64,000 nt of DNA from Rutidosis leptorrhynchoides (GCF_046630445.1 NC_092333.1:714379001-714443000), one strand, 5' to 3'; numbered from the stretch's first letter, positions 38,564 through 50,235 are shown. Translations and numbers: made by a program. The notes: a model not told the origin generated them from the letters alone.

Positions 38564-39674
38564 TCACAGAATATCCTATTAGTTATAAAAGGATAGAAAA
38601 ATTACATAAGTTATCAAATTAATAGACTTTTCTGCTTTTGCTCACGTTTCGAATAGCCAAAAGATGTAGCAGGGAGCCAGAACCCTTTAAATCGGAAGCT
38701 CACAACTCAGCCACTAACAAATCCAACTATTACTACGAAGCAGAAAATTTAGATGTCTATCAATTTAACCGCTTAAAATAATTTTTCGTTTTGAATTATT
38801 AAAGAAGAAATAGAGAAAATTCTAAGTCCTAAAAACTAGAGCGGCGAGAAATAAGAAAGAAAAAGAGTAGCGTCGAAAAACGTCGAAAAATAAAAAATTG
38901 AAAAAAAAAATAAGAAAGTAGCGCGTCGAAACTTAAAATTCTAAAAATTAAATATTAAAAGTTGCGTCTAAAGGTATTAAAACTTAAAAGAAATTCTATA
39001 TCCAAAACGGCAATATCTTGATTAGGCACTAAATTTTATTAAATACTAAAACGATAAGCGACGTCGTAAAATTCTAAAGCCGCTAAATTTTAGTCTAAAG
39101 AAAAAGTACTTAAGGGATTTTACGGCAAATCCTAAAAATCTAAAAGTATAAAAATAACTACGGCAAAAACTATAACTTAAACTAATTACGAGCGAAAAAT
39201 ATAAATATTACGAATAAACGATTAAAAAGATACGAAATATAGAAATAATACTTAAAGTTATGAAAATACAATTTTTATAAAAATATTATTTTTATTATTG
39301 TATAAAAGTATTTATAAAACTAATTAACACTTAAAACTTAAAATACAACTTTAATTAAACTATGACTAATTAATATTAAATATAAACCCTAATTAGATTA
39401 ATTAATAAAAATAATAATTAAATTAAACCCTAAAACGTAATTAATGCAGTCTGAGGTTCACGCTTGTCAGGCAGCTCCGAGAGTGCGGAGGTCTGCTGCC
39501 CAAAAGCTCTGCGAGTGCAGAGGATGCAGATTCAAACGAGCTGCAGGCCCAAATTACGCAGGTCCGGTTTTTTTTTTTAACACTTATTATAAATACAAAA
39601 TATTTTTACAAAATACGAAATAATATATTTTTACAAAAATATAGTTTACAAAAATATAGCGTTTTGCTTCGGCG
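38564..39674 (-). other. RE1 5' leader
   Basis: Non-coding leader collinear with the RE2 leader. Its last 250 bp match window positions 1-255. Palindromes lie at 39475-39490 and 39507-39522. No coding is supported. Confidence 0.75.
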
Positions 39675-39692
39675 TCCCCGGCAGCGGCGCCA
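39675..39692 (-). other. RE1 primer-binding site (tRNA-Asp type)
   Basis: The same 18-mer as in RE2 and the left copy, six bases inside the LTR at 39699. Confidence 0.85.
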
Positions 39693-39698
39693 AAAACT

Positions 39699-40430
39699 TG
39701 ATGTTATAGCGAGGGGGTACGTAATAGTTATTATTTTACTACGAAATAATATTAAATACGATACAATTTTACACAAATTATTTATTTATTTAAAGAATGG
39801 ATATACCTAAACCTTGCTACAACACTTATAGGCAGTGTACCTAATCGTAGAGTAGTGTAGTTTTTAGTAAGTCCGGTTCGTTCCACAGGGAGCTAATTGA
39901 AAACGTACTATATTTTTATACAACTATATTTATATAAATATATATAATTATATATAGGTAGTATTATTATTATTATAAAAAGGGGTTTTATCGTTTAATG
40001 ACCGGTTTGTCGATTTTATATTTTTAGGTATAAAGATAAATGACAATAATTAAAGTGCGTAAAATAAATAACGATAAATAAAATGTGATATATAAAATTG
40101 CGAGTAATAAAATGACGGTAAATAAAAGTACGATGAAATATGAAATAAAAGTATTATGCTTATTTAAACTTCCGTAATCATGATGTTTGACGTTTTGATT
40201 TTAATTTATTTCTCTAGGTTAATTGTCCTTTGTCCTGGTTTATTTGATACCTATCTGGTTTTTGTCCATAATAGTCCATCGGTCATAATTATAAAATGCT
40301 CATCAAATTAACCTTATTCCCGAAGTCAAATATTCCAACTAATTAGGGATTCGAACTGTAACAAGGTTTTAATACTTTGTTAATAATTACACCAGGTTAT
40401 CGACTGCGTGTAATCCAAGGTTTTAATAGG
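39699..40430 (-). repeat. RE1 5' LTR, truncated
   Basis: It matches the first 735 bp of the left LTR (256 onward) and stops abruptly in TTTTAATAG, where a GGT-rich tract (40430-40455) begins. The remaining 1.2 kb of the LTR is absent, so no target duplication can be identified for RE1. Confidence 0.85.
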
Positions 40431-40635
40431 TGGTGGTGGGTGGTGGTGGGTGGTGTTGATGAAGGTGGTTCATAATATGTTAATTTTTGTATAATTAATT
40501 TTTGTTAATTATAATTATTAAAATTATTTTTTTACCTTCCATGCATTTTAAGTTAAAATTAAGTTTTATGATATTTTGTGGTTCACATTTGCTTATCCTG
40601 GTTGTACTCGTTTTAAGTTTAGCCACAGATCGTGC

Positions 40636-40709
<74 letters not shown>

Positions 40710-41819
40710 TGCTTTTTTTTTTGTTTTTAATAGCCAACGGCTATTTTCCAAAACCCAACCACAGCCCACCACGTGGCATCAACGACCGTTGCTTGTCACG
40801 TTTCTTTCGATCAAACGCTTCTTTCGATCAAACGCTGAAGAGACGCCACCAAGTGACGTGCAGCTACGCCTTCCGCCGGTGTCACTTTGCTGCCACATCG
40901 GAAAGTGACGCAGTCACTTCATCCCGTTACAATTCGTCTAGTTGTACGAATAACCCTCTATTTTAACTTCGTTTGCAGATTAGACGTCAGCGGGATTGAT
41001 AGTACATCATGTCGTTGTTTAGTTTTATACTCCGTAATAGTAAGTATAAAAAAATCAACTTTATATTATGATCCGTATATTGTAAAGGATCATTAGGATC
41101 TGCCATCTAATATATACTGTATTTGATTCAACTTTATATAATAATAATAAATATATATAAATAAATAAATAATAAATATATAAATATATGATTTAATTCA
41201 TACCATCCTAAAGGTTACATGTACTCTGAAGAATTAAATAGAATGCAATTATGTAACAACTCAAAACTAAAATCTAAATCCATAACTTCTTATGAAAAAA
41301 AATAGATATCATAAGCTGGCTAAAAACAAATTCATATAAGCATTTCATTGAACACCTTTTGCGCCTTAGCTTGTTTCCTAAACAATAATAAGTACACTAA
41401 ACAAACTTATAAGTACTTTTTTCACAATCCTTACAATAGAAAGCTTCTAAGAGAAATAAACATTTCATCAAATACCTCATGGGCAGAAAGTTGGCAGATG
41501 AAGAACAACATGACCCATATAAATGAACTCAAATCAAGAAAAAGGGACAACACATACAGATTCAAACAACCAACACTATATTAACCCATATAATTAACCC
41601 TATATGCTAATAGGCAGTAGAAATTTTGTAGTTTCAATTGATTTGGTATAGGCACTAGAAATTTTGTAGTTTCAATTGATTTGGTTTGTAGTTTTGTGTT
41701 TGCGTTCACACTGCATTCGGCCCCTCATCTTTATCTCAATTTAAACAACGACCCCTCAAATTTACATTTCTTCGGGGGTAAAAAGTGTAAATATACAATC
41801 TTATTAAAATAAAAAAAAC
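40431..41819. other. No gene recognised; GGT tract, TA array, AT-rich sequence
   Basis: It opens with a GGTGGTGGGT-type tract. It then has a TA array (40638-40708) and a more GC-rich stretch at 40740-40960 with an internal direct repeat (TTTCTTTCGATCAAACGCT twice at 40800-40832). AT-rich sequence follows. Small frames are not convincing, and those across the TA array (Ile-Tyr repeats) are artefacts. Confidence 0.5.
40638..40708. repeat. TA dinucleotide microsatellite
   Basis: About 35 uninterrupted TA units followed by a poly-T tract. Confidence 0.95.
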
Positions 41820-42070
41820 CACCTCCACCCATTTTTTTAGCGGGTCCTATCTTTTCGCTCGGTGCGAGTTAAATTTTTCCGAGCCCACCGTTCAACTCAA
41901 AAAAAACTTACGAACACAACGGGACTAACTATACGCGAAACGGACACTTAAAAAAAACGCTCAATACCTCAGACTATATTCAATACACATACACACACCT
42001 ATAACACACTCCGTTAACTATGAATACGCAACCCAAAGGCCCCGCAGCATCGCGCGAGCTCATTTTCTAG
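41820..42070 (+). mobile_element. Helitron-like 3' end
   Basis: The plus strand ends with a GC-rich imperfect hairpin (about 42038-42060, CCCCGCAGC...CGCGCGAG), then CTCATTTTCTAG, followed by T. A hairpin a few bases before a terminal CTAG inserted before T is the Helitron 3' signature, and the upstream text (CTTTTCGCTC, CCGTTCAACTC) is like plant Helitron tails I recall. The 5' TC end is not located (one candidate is near 41096-41108), so the start given is only where the Helitron-like text begins. No Rep/helicase is seen; if real it is non-autonomous. Confidence 0.45.
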
Positions 42071-42590
42071 TTACAACTAAGACACATGATTTATTTATAT
42101 ATAGTCCAAACTAATAACACCCATATAATTACAAACAACAACATGCTACATCCACCCCTTATGCTCAAAACCTTAGCCACTATATTAACCACTTAGACCC
42201 ACCCGATTAGACCCCAATGTTTGGGTCATTCACTAACAGGTGGTATAACCCAACTGAAGTGTACCTTTTTAAACACCCCAAAAACTTCTCAAGTCTCAAT
42301 CTCTACAGGCCATTCTACCATTAACCCATCATCAAAATCATACCATAAGAACTTCATAAAAATCATACCATAAGTAAGTAACCCAACTCATACTTTATTA
42401 GGTCTTCAAAACTCAAAGCCCAACTCAAGAAATCTTCATCAACCAATCAAAAAGCAAAAAGAATTCTCCTTTAGCTAAATTAAAATAAAAACTAAACACG
42501 CATAGGTGGTACAAAATAATGAGAAACAAATACAAATCTCTTGAATTCTTTAAAAATATAACATGGTAATTAAAATAACCAAATCTATTG
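42071..42590. other. No gene recognised
   Basis: AT-rich sequence between the Helitron-like end and the gene-like exons. No homology or structure that I can support. Confidence 0.4.
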
Positions 42591-42599
42591 AACTAAGCA

Positions 42600-42915
42600 A
42601 GAATTCATCACCGAATCGACGCCGGATCCATTATAAACTTGCAAAAAATAATCTACCTTTAAGTAAAGTTATACGGAGTAATAGCTTTTAAATAAATAAA
42701 AAGTCGTAATATACCTTAGGATTCCCCTCAAAGGCTTCATTATAAAGATCCTGTATTGCTCGCTTTTTTATATTTATATCATGGTTGCTTTTCTAAAAAA
42801 AAAAAAAAAAAAAAAAGGAAGAAACAATAGAAATAGATAATGATAATGATAATGATATAAATTAAATTGAAGCAGAAAATATACCCGTTGAATGTGAAGA
42901 CAACACCAACTTAAA
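42600..42915 (-). pseudogene. Gene-like exons, unidentified (minus strand)
   Basis: Read on the minus strand, ATG at about 42914 opens MLHIVRDLSWCCLHIQR, ending at a GGTATATT donor. A 22-base poly-T plus TAG acceptor (42797-42818) precedes an exon ending NEAFEGNPK at a GTATAT donor (about 42712). A TTTTTTGCAAG acceptor near 42643 then leads to a short end (FIMDPASIR). The splice signals are good and the exon frames join, but I recognise no family and the product would be under 60 residues. It is possibly a gene fragment captured by a transposon, or chance. Confidence 0.25.
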
Positions 42916-43302
42916 TCTCTAACTATGTGAAGCATCAGGTTAAAATTTCATGCTTTCAAGATAATGAGCAAGCTTTATGGTTTGAAGGTTTTATTATGAA
43001 TTGAATGATGGATTGAGTATTAAAGAAGGAAGAAATATGAATTGTAACAGTAAAAATATCATATTTTTATATACCTTGTAAAAGCTTCTAGAGTAAGCTT
43101 TAAAATTGAGAGAGAGGCGGTGAAATACTTCCCGAGAATCCAAAAATTTTACCTAGTAAATCTCAAACAATTTCAAATTAAACTTTATTACAGTATTTTT
43201 ATAATTAAAATATTATTTTTAGTATATATTATTTATTAATTATAAGATGACATCATTAAAAGATAGGAACCCTGTCTTAGGATGCTGCCAGGTCAGCAAA
43301 AA

Positions 43303-43350
43303 TGATGTCAGCGACATCACCAAATTAAATATAGTATAGATATAGATAGA
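43303..43350 (-). mobile_element. Possible Helitron 5' terminus
   Basis: The minus strand from 43350 begins TCTATCTATATCTATACTAT after an A, resembling Helitron 5' ends (A|TC insertion). A small hairpin, GATGTC-GCT-GACATC, lies about 30 bases in. No matching CTRR end on this strand was found to the left. Confidence 0.25.
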
Positions 43351-43440
43351 TTGGGCTAAAATAATTTTTACATTGTATATTTGGATTAAGAAATGAACCC
43401 AGTTGTAACACCCCATTTTCCTTAAGGTAATATTATATAC

Positions 43441-43627
43441 ATATTTAATTGTGATAAATAGTGTCACAATTGTGGTAAATGGTGTCACAATCTCATTGGC
43501 TCCAACACCCAAAAACCACTGTTAACGCGCTACAGTACAATACATATTTAATTGTGGTAAATGGTGTCACAATCTCATTGGCTCCAACACTCAAAAACCA
43601 CTGTTAACGCGCTACAGTACTGTAGCG
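43441..43627. repeat. 82 bp tandem duplication ending in a perfect palindrome
   Basis: The segment TTGTGGTAAATGGTGTCACA ... CGCTACAGTAC occurs twice (about 43470-43538 and 43552-43620) with one difference, and a partial third precedes it. The second copy runs into CGCTACAGTACTGTAGCG (43610-43627), an 18 bp perfect palindrome. Confidence 0.85.
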
Positions 43628-43636
43628 TGTTTTTTT

Positions 43637-44682
43637 TTGGCTGCTATCCCGTCCACTGCTTGCCTCTCCTTCATTCTACACTCTTCTGACCTTCATCTCC
43701 ATACCAACATTCCTCCATCTCCATACCACCACCAGCTCTCCATCTCTCTCGAGTTCTTCGTCTATCACAACCACCATCATCGCCGCCTTCGCCTATCACA
43801 ACCGCCCTCACAGCAGCCTTCTTTCCCCATTTTAATCACATCCTCACTTCTCCCTCGCCAATCTAACTACATCCCCCAAGAACCCTCTTCATGTCGACGT
43901 CAGTGTCACCGCCACAACCACCATCACCTACGTCTCAGGTGGTATTCTTCGCTACTGTCGTCCCCCGTGTAACCACCGCCGTGTTCGTCTCTTGCTATCA
44001 ACTCCGTCGCAAGCACCACAGCCAAATTAGGGTAACCCCTTTGCCCTATTTTCCATTTTCCCAGACATCAACTACAACTTCAGGCCTTTTGGTGATAAAA
44101 AATCAATCACAAGGTCAGCGCTTTTGGCGATTTCCTTCCTCCAATTGCACATATTCGTTGGTTGCGATTCATATCACACTTGCCCTATTAGGGTTTCTGG
44201 CGATTCTGTATTGCTTGCTATTCGTTCGTTGCAACTGACATTACACACGAAAAAAGGTTTGCTCAAATTCCGATTGTTTATAGTTATTCGAATGGATTTA
44301 CGGTACTGATTATGATTTCGATTTTGTCATCGTTTTTTTTAAGTTTCAGAGTCTACTAATTAATAGTCGACGAATGGAGTCGGCTAATGGTTGTTGATGT
44401 AGCATATAGTCGACTAATGGAGCGGGCTAATGGTTGTGGATGTAACATATTATGGGACCTTAAACGATAATATATCCAGTGAAGTCTGGAAACCAACATC
44501 TTTCGATTGTGTTTGGCAAAAATCTGGTACGTATCACAGTTTTTGTGTGTGTGTGTGTGTGTGTGTGTTTTTTTATCTTTTATGTTTTTGAAGTAAAGGA
44601 ACCATGATCATGTCATACATTGTGGTATATGTTGAATTGTAAATGATTTAGTGTGATATTGAGTTATAAGTTTAGTTGAAAT
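43637..44682 (+). other. CT/CA-rich stretch, possible 5' exon of an unknown gene, then a GT microsatellite
   Basis: Positions 43660-44060 are pyrimidine- and CCA-rich, like a 5' untranslated leader or a low-complexity first exon, and a GTTTGC donor-like site lies near 44255. A TG array sits at 44546-44568. Frames of 111-115 residues exist but are Ser/Pro/His-rich with no recognisable domain. RE4 is inserted at 44683. I cannot name a gene. Confidence 0.3.
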
Positions 44683-45097
44683 TGTTAGAAATAGGAGGTT
44701 ATGTGTATATTATTTGTGGAAGAGAGGATTGATGATTTAGATGTTTGATTGATCTTGAAGACTTTGTTTATTACTTGATTTGCTTGATTACAAATGAGAG
44801 GTGAATCCCTCTATTTATACTACTCAATGGAGTAGTCTAGAATACTTCATTATCTACTAATATCTAGATATTTTCTAAGTATTTTCTAGACTTAGATATT
44901 TTACATGATCATTCTACACACTTACTACATATTACTTGAAATTTCTAGACTTAGATATTTTACATGATCATTCTACACACTTACTACATATTACTTGAAA
45001 TTTCTAGATAATGGACTATAATCTTGATATAATACACTTGTATACTTGCAAGCCCAAATCCAAACACATGGCCCAAAATCAAGTTTAGCTTCCAACA
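44683..45097 (-). repeat. RE4 3' LTR (left)
   Basis: It begins TGTTAGAAATAGGAGG and ends AGCTTCCAACA. It is 60 bp longer than its partner because a segment (ACTTAGATATTTTACATGAT and onward) is doubled in tandem. The last codons of the RE4 polyprotein lie within it. Confidence 0.92.
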
Positions 45098-48000
45098 GCC
45101 CCCCTTAAACTTGATTTCGTCACTCCGAGCATATTCCGTAATCTCTGAAGCGTCTCGTGTTTTAGAGGCTTTGTGAAAATATCAGCAACTTGGTCATATG
45201 ACTTCGCGTACTTTATTTGCACCTCTTTATTTGCAACACACTCCCTGATGTAATGGTATTTCGTATCGATGTGTTTGCTTCGATCATGGAAGACTGGATT
45301 CTTTGCTAGAGCAATCGCAGACTTGTTATTCACATATATCTCCGTAGCTTCCTTTTGAAAAAACTTAAGCTCATTTAGTAACTTCCTGAGCCATATTGCA
45401 TGACAGGTGCACGATGTTGCTGCTACAAACTCGGCTTCACACGTTGACAGAGTCACAATGGGTTGCTTCTTCGAGCTCCATGTGAACGCCGTGTCTCCCA
45501 TATAGAACACGAAACCACTCGTACTCTTACGATCATCTATGTCTCCAGCCCAATCACTATCACTGTATCCAACTAGCTTGAAGTGATCAGAAGGCGAATA
45601 AAACATGCCATAGTCAATCGTACCTTTGATGTAGCGAAGTATCCTCTTGGCCGCCTTCAAGTGATTTATTGTAGGTGCTTCCATGTATCGACTTACTAGT
45701 CCAACTCCGTAGAGAATATCAGGCCTTGTGCAGGTTAGGTACCTCAGACTTCCAACCAAACTCTTGTATTGTGTTGGGTCAACCAAGTGTCCTTCATCAT
45801 CTTTTGATAATTTGAGATTGCAATCCACCGGTGTGTTCATTGACTTGCAGTTATTCATCTTAAACTTCTTCAGCACCTCCTTCGCATAACCTTCTTGGGA
45901 TATAAATATTCCTTCTTTCTTTTGTTTCACCTCGATCCCAAGATAGTAAGCCATAAGTCCAATGTCGGTCATCTCGAACTCCTGAACCATTGCTTTCTTG
46001 AACTCCTCGAACATTTTGGGATTACTACCAGTGAATATCAAGTCATCCACATATAGGCACACAATCATAACATCTCCTTCCTTGCTTACTTTGGTATAGA
46101 GAGCATGCTCATGTGGGCATTTTGTAAAGCCATTCTGTTGTAAATACTTGTCTATCCTGCTATTCCATGCTCGAGGCGCTTGCTTCAACCCATATAAGGC
46201 CCTTTTCAATTTTAGTACCTTATTCTCTTGGCCTTTCACGATGTATCCCAAAGGTTGTTCTATATAGACTTCTTCTTCTAAGTGGCCATTAAGGAACGCG
46301 GATTTGACATCCATTTGATAAATCTTCCAATTATGCTGAGCCGCAAGTGAGATTATTAATCTTATTGTTTCTAGACGAGCGACGGGAGCAAATACCTCGT
46401 CATAGTCTATGCCGGCTCGTTGACTATATCCCTTCGCCACCAACCTTGCCTTATATCTTTCAACTTCACCTTTGGAATTCTTCTTGGCCTTGTACATCCA
46501 TTTTACACCAATAGCCTTATGTCCCTTTGGTAGTGTGGCAAGATCCCACGTATTATTCTTCTCGATTGCTTGAATCTCTTCATCCATTGCACGTTTCCAC
46601 TTTTGGCTTTTTGTTGCGTCTTCATAACTTATTGGCTCACAATCGGCAAGAAGGCAGAACAATGATAGATCCTCCATAGGCTGGGTTACCTCATACAACT
46701 CCCTAATGCTCCTTGTGTGATGTTGTAGCCTACTTGATTCTCCTCCTGATGTTGGTGTCACTTCATTAGGTGTAGTGGTTGGAGTACGTGGAGAGTGCGG
46801 AGATGGTGTACTAGAAGGTTCTTGAACTTCTAGATATTCTTCGTTCCTTGCAGTACTTTCGAATGGATAAGGGAGAAAGTCGTAGTTCTCCTCTTCGGGA
46901 ACATTCCAATCCCATGTTTCTTCATCAAACACCACATCTCGACTTGAGATTACTTTATCGGTCTTGGGATTGTATAACTTGTAACCCTTCAAACTTGAGT
47001 CATAGCCCACGAATATGAGTTTCTCGCTTTTATCATCGAGCTTCGTCCTCTTCTGATCTGGCACATGAGCATATGCCACACTTCCGAACACTCGAAGGTG
47101 TGAGATGCCGGGCTTCCTTCCACTCCAAGCTTCAATGGGCGTTTTGTTCTTGACGCTTCTAGTGGGCGAGCGATTTGCTAGATAGATCGCACAGTCCACT
47201 GCCTCAGCCCAAAACTCCTTAGGCATCCTTTTGCTCTTTAAAATACTCCGAGCCATATCAAGAATGGTCTTATTTTTTCTTTCCGCAACACCATTTTGCT
47301 GCGGTGAATACGGAAGGGTTAGAGGACGTCGTAACCCATTGTTGTCGCAAAATTCCTTGAATTCCTTGGATGTGAACTCTCCTCCACGATCGGATATCAA
47401 CGCCTTTATGGTGAGACCACTTTGATTCTCCACAAATGCTTTAAACTTCTTGAACATTCCAAAAGCTTCCGACTTCTCTTTTAGAAAATAGACCCATGTC
47501 TTTCGACTAAAATCATCAATGAATAGAAGAAAATATCTATTTTTACCAAAAGACGATGGGCTGATGGGTCCACACATATCTGTGTGAATAAGTTCTAGAG
47601 GTTTCTTAGCTCTACTAGAAGCTTCTGTTGGAAAACTGTTTCGGAAGTGCTTTCCTAGAAGGCATCCCTCACATATTTGATCTGGATGATTAATTGGAGG
47701 CAAACCCTTCACCATTCCTTTACTTGATAATAATTTTAAGCCTCCAAAATTTAAGTGCCCGTATCTCATGTGCCAAAGCCAAGAATTATCTTTGAAACAT
47801 GCTTTTAAACATCTTGGAATGTCATGTTGAATATTTAGCATGAACATCCTATTCGTTGACATTGGAACCTTAGCAATCAAACCTCCTTTTTGGTCTCTTA
47901 AAGAAAGGGTACGATTTATCATGTGAATATCATAGTCTTTCTCCAAGAGTTGTCCAATACTCAGTATATTCGCCTTCATATTGGGCACATAATACACGTT

Positions 48001-49125
48001 AGAGATAAATTGATGCCTTCCATTTTTCAAGCGGATGAGAATCTTACCTTTGCCTTTAACCGGGACTTTAGAGGAATCTCCGAAGGTGATATTTCCACTA
48101 ATTACCTCGTCCAACTCCACAAACATTTTTTTATCACCGCACATATGGTTGCTTGCACCCGTGTCGAGATACCACAAATTTGATTCTCCGTTATCTTCAC
48201 CTTTGCATGCTAGTAACAAAGTGTTTTCCACGGCTTCAGTATCTTCTTGTGCAAAATTTGCTCTTTCTTGCACGTAACTGTTTGACTTCTCGCATTCCGA
48301 AGCATAGTGGCCAAATTTATGACAATTATAGCATTTGGTTTGAGAATTGTCATACCTTGGCTTTCTACTTGTGTAGCCTCTCCCGCGACCTCTTGTCGGG
48401 TGAAAATCTTGACTTCTTTCTTCATTTTTGTAAGAACTATAACCTCCACGTTTGATATATCCTTGCCCTCGTCCTCGGCCACGTACTTGACCACGACCTC
48501 GTTGACTCGTTTGATGAGTCTTTTCACTGTTCTCTTCCTTGAAAGAGAGTTTTGCTTGTAAAGCTTGCTCCAAAGGCTCTTTACTTTTCTTATTAAACCT
48601 CTCTTCATGGGCTTGTAGTGAACCCATGAGTTCATCGATAGTCATTGATTCTAGATCTTTAGATTCTTCGATGGCTACGACTATATAGTCGAATTTTGAA
48701 TCTAATGATCTAAGAATCTTCTCAATGACTCTTACATCACTTAGAGTTTCACCATTCCTTTTTAATTGATTGACAACCGCCAAGACTCTTGTAAAATAAT
48801 CAGAAATTGATTCTGAGTCTTTCTTATTTAAGGATTCGAACTCACCTCGTAGTGTTTGTAGTCGAACCTTTTTCACCTTATCAACTCCCTTATAAGAATT
48901 CTCCAAGATCTCCCATGCTTTCTTGGCGGTGGCTGCACTTGCAATTTTCTCAAAAGCTCCATCATCTACACTTTGTTGAATGATGGAAAGAGCCTTTTGA
49001 TCGTTCGTCTTCATTAATTTTTTCTCCTTGCTGAGAGGACCTTTTTCTGCAGGTTCCTCATAGCCTCCTCCACAATCTCCCATAAGTCTTGTCCACCTAG
49101 GAAGGTCTTCATTTGGATGCTCCAT
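45085..49125 (-). CDS. RE4 copia polyprotein (1346 aa)
   Basis: Domains in order: gag (about 30-190, with [20 protein letters not shown]); an Arg/Gly-rich RNA-binding stretch (207-250); zinc knuckle [14 protein letters not shown] (265-278); protease DTGAS (321-325); integrase with a HHCC site (about 452-490) and catalytic Asp516, Asp579 and Glu615; reverse transcriptase with YVDD (1025-1028); RNase H from about 1185 ([17 protein letters not shown]) and the family tail ADIFTKPL. Integrase before RT marks Ty1/copia; the sub-lineage is not assigned. The stop codon lies inside the 3' LTR, overlapping the polypurine tract, a common copia layout. Confidence 0.9.
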   Translation of the reverse strand: MEHPNEDLPRWTRLMGDCGGGYEEPAEKGPLSKEKKLMKTNDQKALSIIQQSVDDGAFEKIASAATAKKAWEILENSYKGVDKVKKVRLQTLRGEFESLNKKDSESISDYFTRVLAVVNQLKRNGETLSDVRVIEKILRSLDSKFDYIVVAIEESKDLESMTIDELMGSLQAHEERFNKKSKEPLEQALQAKLSFKEENSEKTHQTSQRGRGQVRGRGRGQGYIKRGGYSSYKNEERSQDFHPTRGRGRGYTSRKPRYDNSQTKCYNCHKFGHYASECEKSNSYVQERANFAQEDTEAVENTLLLACKGEDNGESNLWYLDTGASNHMCGDKKMFVELDEVISGNITFGDSSKVPVKGKGKILIRLKNGRHQFISNVYYVPNMKANILSIGQLLEKDYDIHMINRTLSLRDQKGGLIAKVPMSTNRMFMLNIQHDIPRCLKACFKDNSWLWHMRYGHLNFGGLKLLSSKGMVKGLPPINHPDQICEGCLLGKHFRNSFPTEASSRAKKPLELIHTDMCGPISPSSFGKNRYFLLFIDDFSRKTWVYFLKEKSEAFGMFKKFKAFVENQSGLTIKALISDRGGEFTSKEFKEFCDNNGLRRPLTLPYSPQQNGVAERKNKTILDMARSILKSKRMPKEFWAEAVDCAIYLANRSPTRSVKNKTPIEAWSGRKPGISHLRVFGSVAYAHVPDQKRTKLDDKSEKLIFVGYDSSLKGYKLYNPKTDKVISSRDVVFDEETWDWNVPEEENYDFLPYPFESTARNEEYLEVQEPSSTPSPHSPRTPTTTPNEVTPTSGGESSRLQHHTRSIRELYEVTQPMEDLSLFCLLADCEPISYEDATKSQKWKRAMDEEIQAIEKNNTWDLATLPKGHKAIGVKWMYKAKKNSKGEVERYKARLVAKGYSQRAGIDYDEVFAPVARLETIRLIISLAAQHNWKIYQMDVKSAFLNGHLEEEVYIEQPLGYIVKGQENKVLKLKRALYGLKQAPRAWNSRIDKYLQQNGFTKCPHEHALYTKVSKEGDVMIVCLYVDDLIFTGSNPKMFEEFKKAMVQEFEMTDIGLMAYYLGIEVKQKKEGIFISQEGYAKEVLKKFKMNNCKSMNTPVDCNLKLSKDDEGHLVDPTQYKSLVGSLRYLTCTRPDILYGVGLVSRYMEAPTINHLKAAKRILRYIKGTIDYGMFYSPSDHFKLVGYSDSDWAGDIDDRKSTSGFVFYMGDTAFTWSSKKQPIVTLSTCEAEFVAATSCTCHAIWLRKLLNELKFFQKEATEIYVNNKSAIALAKNPVFHDRSKHIDTKYHYIRECVANKEVQIKYAKSYDQVADIFTKPLKHETLQRLRNMLGVTKSSLRGAVGS

Positions 49126-49193
49126 CGATCATAATTATCCTTTGTGAGGCGAGGAAACGTGATGACATTGTTGGCCATCATCTTGTCGACCAA

Positions 49194-49205
49194 GCTCTGA
49201 TACCA
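49194..49205 (-). other. RE4 primer-binding site (tRNA-iMet)
   Basis: The minus strand reads TGGTATCAGAGC, an exact match to the usual initiator tRNA-Met site, three bases inside the 5' LTR. Confidence 0.9.
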
Positions 49206-49208
49206 ATT

Positions 49209-49563
49209 TGTTAAAATAGGAGGTTATGTGTATATTATTTGTGGAAGAGAGGATTGATGATTTAGATGTTTGATTGATCTTGAAGGCTTTGTTTATTACT
49301 TGATTTGCTTGATTACAAATGAGAGGTGAATCCCTCTATTTATACTACTCAATGGAGTAGTCTAGAATACTTCATTATCTACTAATATCTAGATATTTCC
49401 TAAGTATTTTCTAGACTTAGATATTTTACATGATCATTCTACACACTTACTACATATTACTTGAAATTTCTAGATAATGGACTATAATCTTGATATAATA
49501 CACTTGTATACTTGCAAGCCCAAATCCAAACACATAGCCCAAAATCAAGTTTAGCTTCCAACA
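49209..49563 (-). repeat. RE4 5' LTR (right)
   Basis: 355 bp, the partner of the left LTR. GAAAT follows it. Confidence 0.92.
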
Positions 49564-49984
49564 GAAATTAATCTTATTTAGTTATTTAAGATGTGGAAAT
49601 GTTGTTGACATATTCTGTTAAACAGCATATAGCGTGCCAAAAAACAACAAAAACGAATTGTAACACAGAAAGAAAGAATTGTAAGAAACAACAAAAGCAA
49701 AATATATAGAGATATGAGCAGAAAGCCAATAATAAAAGCAGCCACGTTGAAGCTATAACTTAGAAACTAGGATTAAAATTACTTTAGAAAATAACTCTGA
49801 ATGAACTTTGAAGAAAGATTGGTGATTTTTAGTAAAGTATCCCACATTGGAACATGAGGTTATGGAAAGAGTAATATGGGGTGCTTATTATGTTTTCATC
49901 CGTAATGGAAAATATTATTTAAGTACATTAATTTCTCCCAATATGTTTAAATGCCAATTTATTTGATATTTTCAATGGTTTTAG

Positions 49985-50235
49985 GTACGTCGTCGTGACT
50001 GGCGTCAACAAAGGCATTGTGTTTAAGACAGTCAGACAACTTGCAGCTTCAATTGTGAGTTTTATTGACAGTCGGATACGAGATAAAGGATACATATGCG
50101 ATGTTTTTGCTCCACATACTTGGTTTATAAAATGTGCTCTATCATCATCTTGATCTACAAGACCCTCAAAGTATTCAAGCTTTGGCGAGGATCGTCTATA
50201 CCTGATTCGGAAAGCTTGATATGTAGGTAAAGCAA
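49985..50235 (+). pseudogene. Short-chain dehydrogenase/reductase exon, degenerate
   Basis: After a TTTTAG acceptor, the plus strand reads YVVVTGVNKGIVFKTVRQLA and then SRIRDKG, matching the start of the plant SDR family of (+)-neomenthol dehydrogenase / salutaridine reductase-like enzymes (YAVVTGANKGIGFEIVRQLA, then ARDEKRG). In the same frame follow LQDPQSIQALA and FGKLDM, the family's later LDV.DP.S...LA and FGKLDILVNNAG segments. Odd points: the last glycine of the TGxxxGxG cofactor loop is Val, two in-frame stops interrupt, the VVLT strand is lost, and the NNAG motif is absent. No further SDR exon was recognised to the right. It is a pseudogene fragment. Confidence 0.7.

Larger units (their letters stand above)
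44683..49563 (-). mobile_element. RE4: Ty1/copia element, nearly whole
   Basis: 4881 bp flanked by GAAAT (44678-44682 and 49564-49568). LTRs are 44683-45097 and 49209-49563, with ends TGTTA and CCAACA. An exact tRNA-iMet primer-binding site lies beside the right LTR, and a polypurine tract (minus strand TAAGGGGGGC) beside the left LTR. The domain order PR-INT-RT-RH defines Ty1/copia. It appears to have about one break. The LTRs differ in about four positions by eye (about 1%) plus a 60 bp tandem duplication in the left one, so it is young. Confidence 0.92.

Noticed and set aside
40495-40966. Open frames with long Ile-Tyr repeats across the TA array (also at 63178-63389 and 63428-63738)
   Set aside because: They are translations of AT microsatellites and have no flanking domain.
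43637-44240. Overlapping plus-strand frames of 111-115 codons
   Set aside because: Composition is Ser/Pro/His/Thr-rich from CCA/CT repeats; more like an untranslated or low-complexity exon than a protein.
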